Positions 35,151 through 44,858 are shown, counted from the stretch's first letter. The stretch is 64,000 nt of DNA from Gordonia phthalatica (GCF_001305675.1 NZ_CP011853.1:1302001-1366000); one strand, 5' to 3'. The notes: generated by a model from the sequence alone, not told the origin. Program-made: numbers and translations.

Positions 35151-35754
35151 TCTTCGACCGCAGCAGGGGAGCGATCAGCCCGGGACGACCGCGGTGGACC
35201 GGCCCCGCGACCAGCGCGGCAATAACGGCCTTCGCGGTGTCGCCCCACAGGAACGGGGCGTTGGCGGTGATGAGGGCCCAGAGGCCGGCGTCGGTGCGGA
35301 TCATCTGGAGGGCGATGCCGAAGACGTAGATGACGATGGCGCCGCCGACGAGGTTGATGATGATGCCGAGAACGATGTTGTAGCGCGGCATCATCCACGC
35401 CGTCAGCAGGCCGATGAGGAGCACGCCGGGCAGGAACCCGATGAAGTAGCCGCCGGTCGGGGAGTTCAGGGAGACCCACCCGGTACGACCGCCGGACAGG
35501 ATCGGGAGGCCCGCGATCGCGAGGATCATGAAGATCGCGACCGCGAGGGTGCCCTTCTTGGGACCAAGGACCGCGCCCGCGAGCATCACGCCGAGCGTCT
35601 GCAGGGTGATCGGCACGGGACCCGCGATGCCGATCGCCGGGGTGAGGCCGAGCACTGCGATCAGCGCGGCGAAGACCGCGGCCTGAGCCAGGTCGACCAT
35701 GGACAACGACCACCAGCGCGGAGCCGTCGTGGTGTCGGGGAAGGAGTCAGTCAC
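35143..35754 (-). CDS. bioY: biotin-specific S-component BioY
   Basis: 203-residue membrane protein with six helices; the family motif TLQTLGVMLAGAVLGPKKG is followed by LPILSGGRTG, and GYFIGFLPG later. Captures biotin. I chose the GTG at 35754 because the longer frame would start inside the upstream terminator hairpin. TACCCT six bases before this GTG looks like a -10 element, so the transcript is probably leaderless. First gene of the minus-strand bioY-bioM-bioN operon. Confidence 0.92.
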   Translation of the reverse strand: MTDSFPDTTTAPRWWSLSMVDLAQAAVFAALIAVLGLTPAIGIAGPVPITLQTLGVMLAGAVLGPKKGTLAVAIFMILAIAGLPILSGGRTGWVSLNSPTGGYFIGFLPGVLLIGLLTAWMMPRYNIVLGIIINLVGGAIVIYVFGIALQMIRTDAGLWALITANAPFLWGDTAKAVIAALVAGPVHRGRPGLIAPLLRSKSA

Positions 35755-35755
35755 G

Positions 35756-35768
35756 TGAACAGGGTATT
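35756..35768. promoter_or_regulatory. BioQ-like operator at the bioY promoter
   Basis: TGAAC-AGG-GTATT, read on the plus strand, matches the corynebacterial BioQ site TGAAC-N3-GTTAC except at two positions in the second arm. It overlaps the presumed bioY -10 box and start codon, where a repressor would act. Confidence 0.4.
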
Positions 35769-35773
35769 TCGTC

Positions 35774-35803
35774 GGTGGGCGGCGAGTGAAGTCGCCGCCC
35801 ACC
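35774..35803 (-). terminator. hairpin terminator after the 36-kb hypothetical gene
   Basis: Perfect 12-bp stem ggtgggcggcga / tcgccgcccacc with a 6-nt loop, 28 nt beyond the stop of the minus-strand gene at 35831 and just before bioY. No T-run follows. Confidence 0.6.
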
Positions 35804-35830
35804 AACGCCGGATGTGACTCCGGAGACGGG

Positions 35831-36592
35831 CTACGCCTCGACGGGATCGTCGAGCAGCGAATGCGCCGACAGTCGGCCCGTGATCATCTCGATCGGCTGG
35901 ACGTACGTGATGGTCGCGTCGTACGGATCGACGCCCCAGGAGCGGAGGGCGTCGGTGGTGCGCATGGCGGTGTGCAGCGCGAGCATCGGATTGAACTTCG
36001 CGAGCGTCGTGACGCGGTCTCGCTCATCGGGGCGGGGCACCGGCCAGAGCTCGGCGAACGGGGCCGGCGCCGCCGAGATTGCCCAGATCCGCCGGGAACT
36101 CCGGTACATCTGACCGATCGTCACCGACGGACCGTCCGGATCGGGACCGCCGATCACCAGGGTCTCGCCGCGGTCGAAGGCGTGCGAGGTCGCGGTGACC
36201 AGGAAGTCTTCGAAGGCCTCCCACCGCTGTTTCCTGGCGTTCTTCGTCAGTTTGGTCGACGGTGCGGGTTTCAACGCGAAGTGCTCGTGCCCCTCGATCA
36301 ACCCGCCGAACTTGCTGATGGGTGTCGTCGTCGTGACGCACAGGATGTGATTCGCGGTGTCGAGGACACCGACGTCGCGGTGGTGGCCCGCCTGCTGGAG
36401 CGACGCGGTCCCGATCGCGCCGGTCGCCCACAACCTCTCGAGATGTTCGACATCCTCGACGATCCATGTCTGTGCGACGTCGTCGTTCCACGTTCGGATC
36501 CGCCCTCCGAGCGGTGAGCCGAGTGTGACGACGACGGAGGTCTCCGGGTCGAGGTCGTCGATCGTCGGGTCGAGCTGGTTGTCCGTGGTCAT
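35831..36592 (-). CDS. hypothetical protein, member A of a tandem paralogous pair
   Basis: 253-residue soluble protein, unrecognised. I chose the ATG at 36592 because caggggga lies four bases upstream. It shares with the next upstream gene a central segment (LVIGGPDPDGPSVTIGQMY here, LIVSGHDVDGPAVTLGRAY there) and a C-terminal one (LRSWGVDPYDATITYVQPIE against LEAWGITPWDVVLTVVSPIE). The two therefore arose by duplication and have diverged. Acidic, no membrane helix or signal peptide. Function unknown. Confidence 0.65.
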   Translation of the reverse strand: MTTDNQLDPTIDDLDPETSVVVTLGSPLGGRIRTWNDDVAQTWIVEDVEHLERLWATGAIGTASLQQAGHHRDVGVLDTANHILCVTTTTPISKFGGLIEGHEHFALKPAPSTKLTKNARKQRWEAFEDFLVTATSHAFDRGETLVIGGPDPDGPSVTIGQMYRSSRRIWAISAAPAPFAELWPVPRPDERDRVTTLAKFNPMLALHTAMRTTDALRSWGVDPYDATITYVQPIEMITGRLSAHSLLDDPVEA

Positions 36593-36690
36593 GTGTTCCC
36601 CCTGCTGGTCAGTCATGTCGATCGGATTCGTGTGATCCATGGAGTGAAGGTGAAGCTGTGGCGGTCAGTGACTGCGTTTCGTGCGGGATG

Positions 36691-37446
36691 TCACGTGTCG
36701 GTGCTGCATCCGGACGCCCACGCGGGGTGCTTCTCGAACGGCACCATGGATCCGGTGGCCTGCTCGATCGGCGAGACGACGGTCAGCACGACGTCCCACG
36801 GCGTGATTCCCCACGCCTCGAGTGCACTGCGCGCGAGTTCGCCGATCTCGCCGCGACTGTGCGGGTCGATCCGGGCGACCAACTTGACCGGATCCGGCCC
36901 GGTGGTTCCCAGCCACCGCTCCGTCCCGGGCGCGGGTTTGGCGAACATGATCGATAGGTGGTCGCCCTCGCGGTACGCCCTGCCCAGGGTCACCGCCGGC
37001 CCGTCGACGTCGTGCCCGCTGACGATGAGATACGCGCCTCGCTCGGCTGCGTAGTCGGAGGCGGCGTCGACGGCGATCTCGACCGTGTGGCGGATCGCCT
37101 GCGTCCAGGTCACCTGGTCGGCGATGTCGGCGTCGGGCTCCGACAGCTGCACGAAATGACCGACGCCGTACGTGCCGCCTTCGCCGAGTGACCTGCGAAT
37201 GTGAAAGCAGCCGACCATCGAGGTCGTGTCGAGGTCGACGGTCGTGCGGTAGTAGCCGTCGCGGAAGGCCACGGCCCCGATGTCGCCCGCGGTGTAAGCG
37301 TTCAGGAGCTCGTCGTACTCCTGACGGTCACGGATCGCCCAGATCGACGGTTCGCCGTCGCGCCAGAGACAGATGTGTCCGTTCATGAGCATGCCGACGA
37401 AAGTCGTCTCCGCGCGGCTCATGTCGAACTTGTCGAAGGTTCTCAA
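36691..37446 (-). CDS. hypothetical protein, member B of a tandem paralogous pair
   Basis: 251-residue soluble protein paralogous to the gene just downstream, with similarity over the middle and C-terminal thirds. Start is TTG at 37446, supported by tggggga eight bases upstream; the first internal ATG (37422) has no ribosome-binding site. The early part reads like a small domain (NGHICLWRDGEPSIWAIRD). It stands 98 bp upstream of member A and is likely co-transcribed. Function unknown. Confidence 0.65.
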   Translation of the reverse strand: MRTFDKFDMSRAETTFVGMLMNGHICLWRDGEPSIWAIRDRQEYDELLNAYTAGDIGAVAFRDGYYRTTVDLDTTSMVGCFHIRRSLGEGGTYGVGHFVQLSEPDADIADQVTWTQAIRHTVEIAVDAASDYAAERGAYLIVSGHDVDGPAVTLGRAYREGDHLSIMFAKPAPGTERWLGTTGPDPVKLVARIDPHSRGEIGELARSALEAWGITPWDVVLTVVSPIEQATGSMVPFEKHPAWASGCSTDT

Positions 37447-37633
37447 GACTGTTCTCCCCCATGTCGGTGATTGTCTGGACCATGCTGACCCAGACCGAGG
37501 GAAATTTCAGTGGAATGTCCAAATAAAGTGAATTATGTGGATTGATTCGCATCGACACAGTAGGGGGTGCGTGGCACTCGACAAGTCTGGGGCAACTCCG
37601 GCTGCCGTCGATTTCGCAACAGGTACTTGGGGC

Positions 37634-38137
37634 CTATGTGTGCAGTGCGGCGGCTGCCGTCGCGACCTTCATGACGAGCCGTCTCGGCCGGTGCGTGACC
37701 CGGATGAACCCGAAGCGTTCGTAGAACCGTGCTGCTTCGTCGTCTATCGCGTCGACGACGATGAGTCGTCCGCCGCTGATCGCTGATGCTGCGACGATGC
37801 GTTCGATCGCGTCGAGGAGCAGCTGCCCGCCGTAGCCTGCGCCGTGGATCGATCGGTCGAGCGCGAGGCGAGCGAGGAGGAACCCTGGAATGCGTGAGTG
37901 TCCGCCGGACATGCTGCGGCTGATGCCGTCCTGCTCACGCACGACCTCCGTCGGGCAGATCGCGAAGTAGGCGTGGACGGTGGCGCTGGGCGGGGCGGTC
38001 CAGACATAGACCTTTGCGGTGCCGCTGGTGTTCGCGCGGTGTGCGGATGTCGTAAGCCAGTCGTTCAGGGACCTCTGGGTGCAGTCGAACTCCGTGAGGA
38101 CATGGCTGCTCTGCAGCTCGCCCGATTCGAAGCGCAT
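37634..38137 (-). CDS. GNAT acetyltransferase toxin of a TacAT-like toxin-antitoxin module
   Basis: 167-residue GNAT protein. The opening (HVLTEFDCTQRSLNDWLTTSA) is the hallmark of TacT/AtaT-type toxins, in which the small extra helix follows CG/C-x-x-x-LN-x-WL. The acetyl-CoA loop is SIHGAGYGGQLLLDAIER (Q/R-x-x-G-x-G variant), and the C-terminal FYERFGFIRV has the catalytic Tyr. Such toxins acetylate the aminoacyl group of charged tRNAs. It lies four bases after its DUF1778 antitoxin. All key features appear intact. Confidence 0.85.
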   Translation of the reverse strand: MRFESGELQSSHVLTEFDCTQRSLNDWLTTSAHRANTSGTAKVYVWTAPPSATVHAYFAICPTEVVREQDGISRSMSGGHSRIPGFLLARLALDRSIHGAGYGGQLLLDAIERIVAASAISGGRLIVVDAIDDEAARFYERFGFIRVTHRPRRLVMKVATAAAALHT

Positions 38138-38141
38138 TCGA

Positions 38142-38414
38142 TCAGCGTCGACTGAACACGCGAGGGCGACGGGACTCCTCGGCCAGCCGGACCGCCTCGT
38201 CCGCGGTGTCGAGCGACGCCGCCATGTCGTCGAACTGTTCCGCCGACATCACGGTGATCAGGTCTTCCCGCAAGACGATGTCCGCGCGAGCCAGCGCGGC
38301 TTTTCGTACGAACTCGGAGGCGGGCTCGTGAACGGCGTTGGCGGCCCGGCGGATGAGGGCGATCAATTCATCCTCGGCACGGACTTCGATCCGGCTCGTC
38401 ATTTTCGATGCCAC
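38142..38414 (-). CDS. DUF1778 ribbon-helix-helix antitoxin (TacA-like)
   Basis: 90-residue antitoxin. N-terminal ribbon-helix-helix part (SRIEVRAEDELIALIRRAANAV ... SEFVRKAALARAD) binds DNA; the C-terminal tail (MSAEQFDDMAASLD) should wrap the toxin. GTG start at 38414 with gaggag four bases upstream. An exact operator palindrome is centred 24 bp upstream, consistent with autorepression by the toxin-antitoxin complex. Confidence 0.85.
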   Translation of the reverse strand: MASKMTSRIEVRAEDELIALIRRAANAVHEPASEFVRKAALARADIVLREDLITVMSAEQFDDMAASLDTADEAVRLAEESRRPRVFSRR

Positions 38415-38428
38415 GGGTCCTCCTCTGC

Positions 38429-38447
38429 GTACGGTAATAAACCGTAC
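38429..38447. promoter_or_regulatory. toxin-antitoxin operator palindrome
   Basis: GTACGGT-aataa-ACCGTAC, a perfect 7-bp inverted repeat with a 5-bp AT-rich centre, 15 bp upstream of the antitoxin start. Likely binding site for the ribbon-helix-helix antitoxin; it overlaps an AT-rich promoter region. Confidence 0.7.
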
Positions 38448-38516
38448 ATCGAGAGGGTGATTCGTGCCAGGTATCTCCTTCCTCGTGGAGGAAGGGAGGC
38501 AAGTACACTGCTCACC

Positions 38517-40100
<1,584 letters not shown>

Positions 40101-40118
40101 GTGCTCCCTGAAGCGTGC

Positions 40119-40156
40119 GACAGCGCAGAGATCCGATGCCGGATCTCTGCGCTGTC
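40119..40156. terminator. terminator after guaA
   Basis: Perfect 17-bp stem gacagcgcagagatccg / cggatctctgcgctgtc, 4-nt loop, followed by tcttt. It also lies just beyond the convergent minus-strand genes. Confidence 0.92.
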
Positions 40157-40173
40157 TCTTTGGGCCGGGGTCG

Positions 40174-40401
40174 CTACTGGTTACGCCGGAAGCCACTGGC
40201 CACGAGCCCCACGCCGACGACGACGCCGACTGCGAGGAGCGCCCACGGCACCGTGTCCGAGCGGAACAGGAGCGGACCGCCGGCCAGGCACCACGCGGCG
40301 ACGACGATGGTGATGAGCGCGGTCAGCGCCATCATCACCGATCGGTGCCGCGCGTGCGCGTCAGCGTCGGAGTCCGCGGGGTCGGTGTACTGATCTTTCA
40401 T
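40174..40401 (-). CDS. small two-helix membrane protein, 75 aa
   Basis: Short protein with an acidic, His-containing N-terminal 20 residues and two membrane helices (MMALTALITIVVAAWCLAGG and ALLAVGVVVGVGLVASGF). Its ATG overlaps the stop of the PspC-domain gene (TGATG), so it is part of the same unit. Function unknown; perhaps an accessory of the envelope-stress system. Confidence 0.7.
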   Translation of the reverse strand: MKDQYTDPADSDADAHARHRSVMMALTALITIVVAAWCLAGGPLLFRSDTVPWALLAVGVVVGVGLVASGFRRNQ

Positions 40402-41678
40402 CACTTCATCTCCACGTTGCCGAGCGAGAGATCGGCCTTGATGGTCAGGGTCGGAGTCTTCGCATCCGGGTTGACGACGCCCTCGGGACAGACCTGATTG
40501 CCGACCGTCGTGGTGCACTCGGTCTTGACGCGGACGTCGTCGGGCAGCAGGACGGTGATCTGACCGACGCCCTGCCGGAGGACCACCGTGCGGTCGTGAT
40601 CGAGGGGACCGAGATCGCGCAGGTTCAGCGTGCTGTTGCCGACCGTCAACTCGTATGTCCCGGCGAGCTGTTCGACGCCCTGCGGGTGCCACGAGCGTTC
40701 GCCGATGCCGCCCGACGGGAGCCCCGGCCGACCCGAGGCGAAGAGCGTCGCGACGACGGCGACCACCCCGACGATCATCGCGAGCGGCACCAGACCGGAT
40801 GCCCGACCGCCCGCGGGCCGTCGCTGCAGCGCGTCGACCAGGATGCCGACGCCCAGGACCGCCAGTGCGAGTGCTGCGATGCGTCCGACGGTGAACCATT
40901 CGACGCCGCCGACCACGTGAATGGCCGTGCCGACGGTCGCGACGATCAGCGCCAGGCCCGCGAAGACCGGCGTCAACGGGGAACGCGGCGGCTTGTAGAC
41001 CGGTGGTGCCGGGGGCGGTATCGGTTCCGGCAGATCCCACGCGAACGGCGCGGCGCCCAGCGGATCCCAGGCGGGCGGGGAGTCGTCGCGCGGCGGAGCG
41101 ACGGGCGGTTCACCCGCCGTGAACGGGACAGTGGCCGACTCAGCGACCGGGACGGCCACCGGCGGGTACTCGGACACGGGTGGCGTCACGACGGTCTGGT
41201 CCACGACCTCCGCCGCGTGGGCGGGCCGGAGCTGGTCGGCGCTGGTGCCCGCTGGTGCCTGCGGCGTGCGCTGATACAGGAGCCACCACCCGCCGAGCAT
41301 CAGGAGCAGCCCCAGCAATCCGCTGCCTCCCCAGAACGGCGACGAGGAGCCCATGTTGCCGAGGGTGACCACCGCGATCACGGCCAGGACGATCCAGTAC
41401 CAGGGGATGTCGTGGATGCCCTTGAAGTGGCGGTGGGTACGGGCGTGGAGACGGCGGGGCGCGGTCTCGTCCTCGGCGGGGAGGGCGATCAGGCAGGCGA
41501 TGTAGAGGAAGATGCCGCTGCCGCCGAAGAGCGCGGCGACCACGAAGGCCACTTTCACCAGCGTCGGATCGATGCGGTAGCGCATGCCGATGCCGGTGCA
41601 GACGCCGCCGACGGATTTCCCGTGGCGACGGCGGACCGGTCTGGTGTTCCAGAGGTCGAGCAGGGTGTCGGTGTCCAT
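40401..41678 (-). CDS. PspC-domain membrane protein, EsrI-like inhibitor of the adjacent two-component system
   Basis: 425 residues. The N-terminal PspC domain (residues 14-72, SVGGVCTGIGMRYRIDPTLVKVAF) with a membrane helix is followed by two more helices, a long Pro/Ala-rich cytoplasmic linker, further helices near 250-330, and a C-terminal beta-rich domain resembling LiaF/DUF4097 proteins (DHDRTVVLRQGVGQITVLLP). It is divergently oriented to a histidine kinase that also carries PspC. That is the arrangement of EsrISR in Corynebacterium glutamicum, in which EsrI inhibits signalling. Function is inferred from this. Confidence 0.75.
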   Translation of the reverse strand: MDTDTLLDLWNTRPVRRRHGKSVGGVCTGIGMRYRIDPTLVKVAFVVAALFGGSGIFLYIACLIALPAEDETAPRRLHARTHRHFKGIHDIPWYWIVLAVIAVVTLGNMGSSSPFWGGSGLLGLLLMLGGWWLLYQRTPQAPAGTSADQLRPAHAAEVVDQTVVTPPVSEYPPVAVPVAESATVPFTAGEPPVAPPRDDSPPAWDPLGAAPFAWDLPEPIPPPAPPVYKPPRSPLTPVFAGLALIVATVGTAIHVVGGVEWFTVGRIAALALAVLGVGILVDALQRRPAGGRASGLVPLAMIVGVVAVVATLFASGRPGLPSGGIGERSWHPQGVEQLAGTYELTVGNSTLNLRDLGPLDHDRTVVLRQGVGQITVLLPDDVRVKTECTTTVGNQVCPEGVVNPDAKTPTLTIKADLSLGNVEMK

Positions 41679-41776
41679 GCCATCGATCTTGTCGCTCTGT
41701 GGGCGGAAACAAATCGGGTACAACCCTGAGATGCTCCCTGATGTGTGATGCGCGGGTCCGTGCCAGTATCGAATCA

Positions 41777-43024
41777 ATGACCCGCACGACAGACATCCAA
41801 CGGCCCGACCGCATGCGACGACGCAGCGGCGGCAAGGTCGTCGCCGGGGTGTGCGGCGGCATCGCCGATCACCTCGGCGTCGACGTCTTCCGGGTGCGCG
41901 TGGTCTTCGTCGTCCTCGCCGCGCTCGCCGGTGCCGGTGTCGCGGCGTACGGGTTGCTGTGGTTCCTCTGCCCGACGGGCGACGACGTCGGACCGGGCTC
42001 GCCACGCGAACGCAGGCAGGCGCAGGGACTCGTCGTTCTGGGCGTGATCGTGTTGCTGGCCAACGGATTCGTCGCATCCAGTGCGCCGGCGTCGACGTTG
42101 CTCGCGCTCATCGTGGTGCTCGGCGGCGCGGCGCTGGTGTGGCGCGAGGTCGATGTCACCGGGGCGTCGAGCCGGAGCGGGTTCATCACGTGGCTGCGAC
42201 TCGCGGCCGGCGCGGTCCTGGTGGTCGGCGGCCTGATCGTGCTGGTGGCCGCCCCGGACACGGCCCTGGCAGGGATGAACCCGACGCTGCTCGCGGTGCT
42301 GGGCACGCTGTTCGGCGTCGTCCTGCTCACAGTCCCGCTGTGGATGCGGATGTGGCGGTCGTTGAACGCCGAACGCGCGGCGCGCATCCGCAATCAGGAG
42401 CGGGAGGAGATCGCGTCGCACCTGCACGACTCGGTGCTGCAGACCCTCGCGCTGATCCAGAAGCGCGCCGCGCAGCCGGACGTCGTCGCCCAGTTGGCGC
42501 GGCGTCAGGAGCGGGAGCTGCGGCAGTGGCTGTTCGGCGACCAGGCGCGGCGCAACGAGTCCCTCGCCGCCGCGATCGCCGCGGTCTCGGCCGAGGTGGA
42601 GGACGCGTACGGGCTGGAGATCGAGACCGTCACCGTCGGCGACGTGACACCCGACGAGCTGCGTGACGAGAAGATCGCGCACAGCCTGCAGGCCCTCGTG
42701 GCCTCCGCCAGGGAGGCGGTCGTCAACGCGGCCAAGCATTCCGGCGCCGACAAGGTGGACGTCTACTGCGAGGTGGACGACGAGCAGATCGAGGTCTTCG
42801 TCCGCGACCGCGGTGTCGGCTTCGACCCCGATGCGGTCGACAGCGACCGCCAGGGCATCGCGAAGTCGATCCGCGCGCGGATGGAACGCGCGGGCGGCAC
42901 CGCGCGCATCACGTCGACCCCGGGGCGCGGAACCAACGTCGCGTTGAAGCTGCCGCGCACCCGCCGCGGCGGATCATCGCCGATACTGGACGACGACCAC
43001 CCCGAAAAGTTGGAGCAGCAATGA
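41777..43024 (+). CDS. PspC-domain sensor histidine kinase, EsrS/LiaS-like
   Basis: 415 residues. N-terminal PspC domain (KVVAGVCGGIADHLGVDVFRVR), four to five membrane helices, then a HisKA_3 domain with the phosphoacceptor His in EIASHLHDSVLQTLALIQ near residue 219 and an HATPase domain (EAVVNAAKHSGADKVDV; DRGVGFDP). It ends within the response regulator start (ATGA). Membrane-embedded sensing without a large extracellular loop fits cell-envelope stress kinases of the LiaS/VraS type. Confidence 0.88.
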   Translation: MTRTTDIQRPDRMRRRSGGKVVAGVCGGIADHLGVDVFRVRVVFVVLAALAGAGVAAYGLLWFLCPTGDDVGPGSPRERRQAQGLVVLGVIVLLANGFVASSAPASTLLALIVVLGGAALVWREVDVTGASSRSGFITWLRLAAGAVLVVGGLIVLVAAPDTALAGMNPTLLAVLGTLFGVVLLTVPLWMRMWRSLNAERAARIRNQEREEIASHLHDSVLQTLALIQKRAAQPDVVAQLARRQERELRQWLFGDQARRNESLAAAIAAVSAEVEDAYGLEIETVTVGDVTPDELRDEKIAHSLQALVASAREAVVNAAKHSGADKVDVYCEVDDEQIEVFVRDRGVGFDPDAVDSDRQGIAKSIRARMERAGGTARITSTPGRGTNVALKLPRTRRGGSSPILDDDHPEKLEQQ

Positions 43025-43677
43025 CCTATCGAGTCTTCCTCGTCGACGACCACGGCGTCTTCCGATCCGGGGTGCGCACCGAACTCGCCGGTGAGGACGG
43101 GCTGGAGGTGATCGGCGACGCGGGGACCGTACCCGAGTCGATCGCGGGCATCGTGGAGACGAAGCCCGACGTGGTCCTGCTCGACGTGCACATGCCCGGA
43201 GGCGGCGGGGTCGCGGTGCTCCGCGGCGTGACCGACGCCCTCGGCTCCGACGCGCCGGTCTTCCTGGCGCTCAGCGTGTCCGACGCCGCGACCGACGTCA
43301 TCGCCACCATCCGCGCCGGAGCTCGGGGATACGTCACCAAGACCATCGACGGCGCGGAACTGGCCGACGCGGTCCGCCGGGTCGCGGAGGGCGACGCCGT
43401 CTTCAGCCCGCGGCTGGCCGGATTCGTGCTCGACTCCTTCACCGGACGATCGCCGGTTCCGGAACCGCAACTCGATCCCGAGCTGGACTCGCTGACCCGT
43501 CGTGAGATGGAGGTTCTCCGACTCCTGGCCCGCGGGTACACCTACCGCGAGATCGCGGAAGAACTGTTCATCTCGGTGAAGACCGTCGAGACGCACGCCT
43601 CCAACGTGCTGCGCAAGACGCAGCAGTCCAACCGGAACGCGCTGACCCGGTGGGCGGTCAATCGGCAGATCGGGTGA
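43021..43677 (+). CDS. LuxR-family (NarL-type) response regulator, EsrR/LiaR-like
   Basis: 218 residues: receiver domain with acidic pocket FLVDDHG, phospho-Asp in VVLLDVHMPGG near residue 57 and Lys in YVTKTID, then a C-terminal LuxR helix-turn-helix (LTRREMEVLRLLARGYTYREIAEELFISVKTVETHASNVLRK, residues about 155-198). Paired by overlap with the kinase. Targets unknown; the divergent PspC gene is the likely one. Confidence 0.9.
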   Translation: MTYRVFLVDDHGVFRSGVRTELAGEDGLEVIGDAGTVPESIAGIVETKPDVVLLDVHMPGGGGVAVLRGVTDALGSDAPVFLALSVSDAATDVIATIRAGARGYVTKTIDGAELADAVRRVAEGDAVFSPRLAGFVLDSFTGRSPVPEPQLDPELDSLTRREMEVLRLLARGYTYREIAEELFISVKTVETHASNVLRKTQQSNRNALTRWAVNRQIG

Positions 43678-44086
43678 CGCGCCGACGGTCGTCGGCGTGC
43701 GCGAGGCGAAGGAGTTCGACGACGACGGCCGCGGTCCGCGGTCCGGGATTGACGATCGAGACCCATCCCTGACGTGCGTACACCGGGTGCGGGAGGATGA
43801 CGTCGGCTTCGGCGTGATCGATGGTGTCGCTGTCGGGGACGTTCTCGCGACCGACGTGGATGTTGAGCCGATACCGACCGGGTCGATCGAGGTCGGAAGC
43901 GGAGTCGTCGGGGTAGTTCTTCGTGACGATCGTCGCGTACGGCTGTCGTCGCGGCATTGTGCCGTCGGGCGCGTAGTAGAAGAAGTGGTCACCCCACGCG
44001 ATCTCCGGCGTGCCGTCGCCCTCGGTCGGCGCCACCTCGAGGACTCCCTCGAACCCGCGCATCGTCGTCAGTAGTTGTTCCATCAT
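43658..44086 (-). CDS. DUF6194-family protein
   Basis: 142-residue soluble protein with the family pattern: EQLLTTMRGFEGV, then GDHFFYYAPDG, PYATIVTKNYP, RLNIHVGRE, and DVILPHPVYARQGWVSIVNPGP. Function unknown. The start has no ribosome-binding site, and a TACATACT -10-like sequence lies a few bases upstream, so it may be leaderless. It overlaps the convergent response regulator by 20 bp and is divergent from a MerR-type gene, its possible regulator. Confidence 0.8.
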   Translation of the reverse strand: MMEQLLTTMRGFEGVLEVAPTEGDGTPEIAWGDHFFYYAPDGTMPRRQPYATIVTKNYPDDSASDLDRPGRYRLNIHVGRENVPDSDTIDHAEADVILPHPVYARQGWVSIVNPGPRTAAVVVELLRLAHADDRRRVTRSAD

Positions 44087-44123
44087 GGTTCGAGTATGTA
44101 GTTGAAGTGCTGATGGAGGGTTT

Positions 44124-44858
44124 GTGGAGCAGGCGGATTGGATGAGCACCTCGCAGGTCGCCGAATCGGTGGGCTGCTCGGTGCAGCAGGTCCGCGACCT
44201 CGAAGCGCTCGGAGTCATCGCCCCAGCCATGCGCAGAGACAATGGTTATCGCGGTTTCGACGCTGTCCACGTCCGTGACCTCGTCGCGTATCGAGCACTC
44301 GCGAAGGCCGTGGGACCGGTCGAGTCACGTGCGGTGATGCGACGGATCAGGGTGTCGTCGACCGAGGAGGCGGTGGTCTTGATCGCCGATCTGCACCTGA
44401 CTCTGCGTCGGGAGATTGACCGTGTGGAGGCCGCCCGGTGTGCACTGCGGGCGATCGAGTCCGAGCCCGACGACGGTGCGGCCGGCGGTGCCGCCGACGA
44501 GCTCACGATCACCGACCTCGCGACCGCTCTCGGTGTGCGAGCCTCCACTCTGCGGTTCTGGGAGCAGGAGGGGCTGGTTGCTCCGGTGCGGGTTCGGACT
44601 GCGGCGGGGTCGGCGCGTCGCTACCCGACTGCGGCGATCCGCCAGGCGCGGATCACCGCAGTCCTGCGGGCGGCCGGCCACCGGATCCCGGACATCCGCG
44701 CGGCGTTGCGGGCGTTGGACGATCTCGGTGAGGCCTCGGCGTCGCACGCGGCGCTCGACGCGCGGCGAGCCGACCTCACCGCGCGCTTGCTGTCGCTGAT
44801 GCGCGCGGCGGGAGTTCTGGCCGACATCGTCGCCGAATGCGCTACATCGCCAGGATGA
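44124..44858 (+). CDS. MerR-family regulator with two HTH domains
   Basis: 244 residues with two MerR-type winged-helix domains. The first spans about 8-70 (STSQVAESVGCSVQQVRDLE ... YRGFDAVHVRDLVAYRAL), the second about 127-190 (TITDLATALGVRASTLRFWE ... ARRYPTAAIRQARITAVL). Both have the recognition helix and wing. No cysteine-based metal site is seen in the C-terminus (AECATSPG only). GTG start at 44124 preceded by ggaggg; an ATG at 44142 is the alternative. Its 3' end overlaps the convergent kinase gene by 17 bp. Confidence 0.75.
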   Translation: MEQADWMSTSQVAESVGCSVQQVRDLEALGVIAPAMRRDNGYRGFDAVHVRDLVAYRALAKAVGPVESRAVMRRIRVSSTEEAVVLIADLHLTLRREIDRVEAARCALRAIESEPDDGAAGGAADELTITDLATALGVRASTLRFWEQEGLVAPVRVRTAAGSARRYPTAAIRQARITAVLRAAGHRIPDIRAALRALDDLGEASASHAALDARRADLTARLLSLMRAAGVLADIVAECATSPG

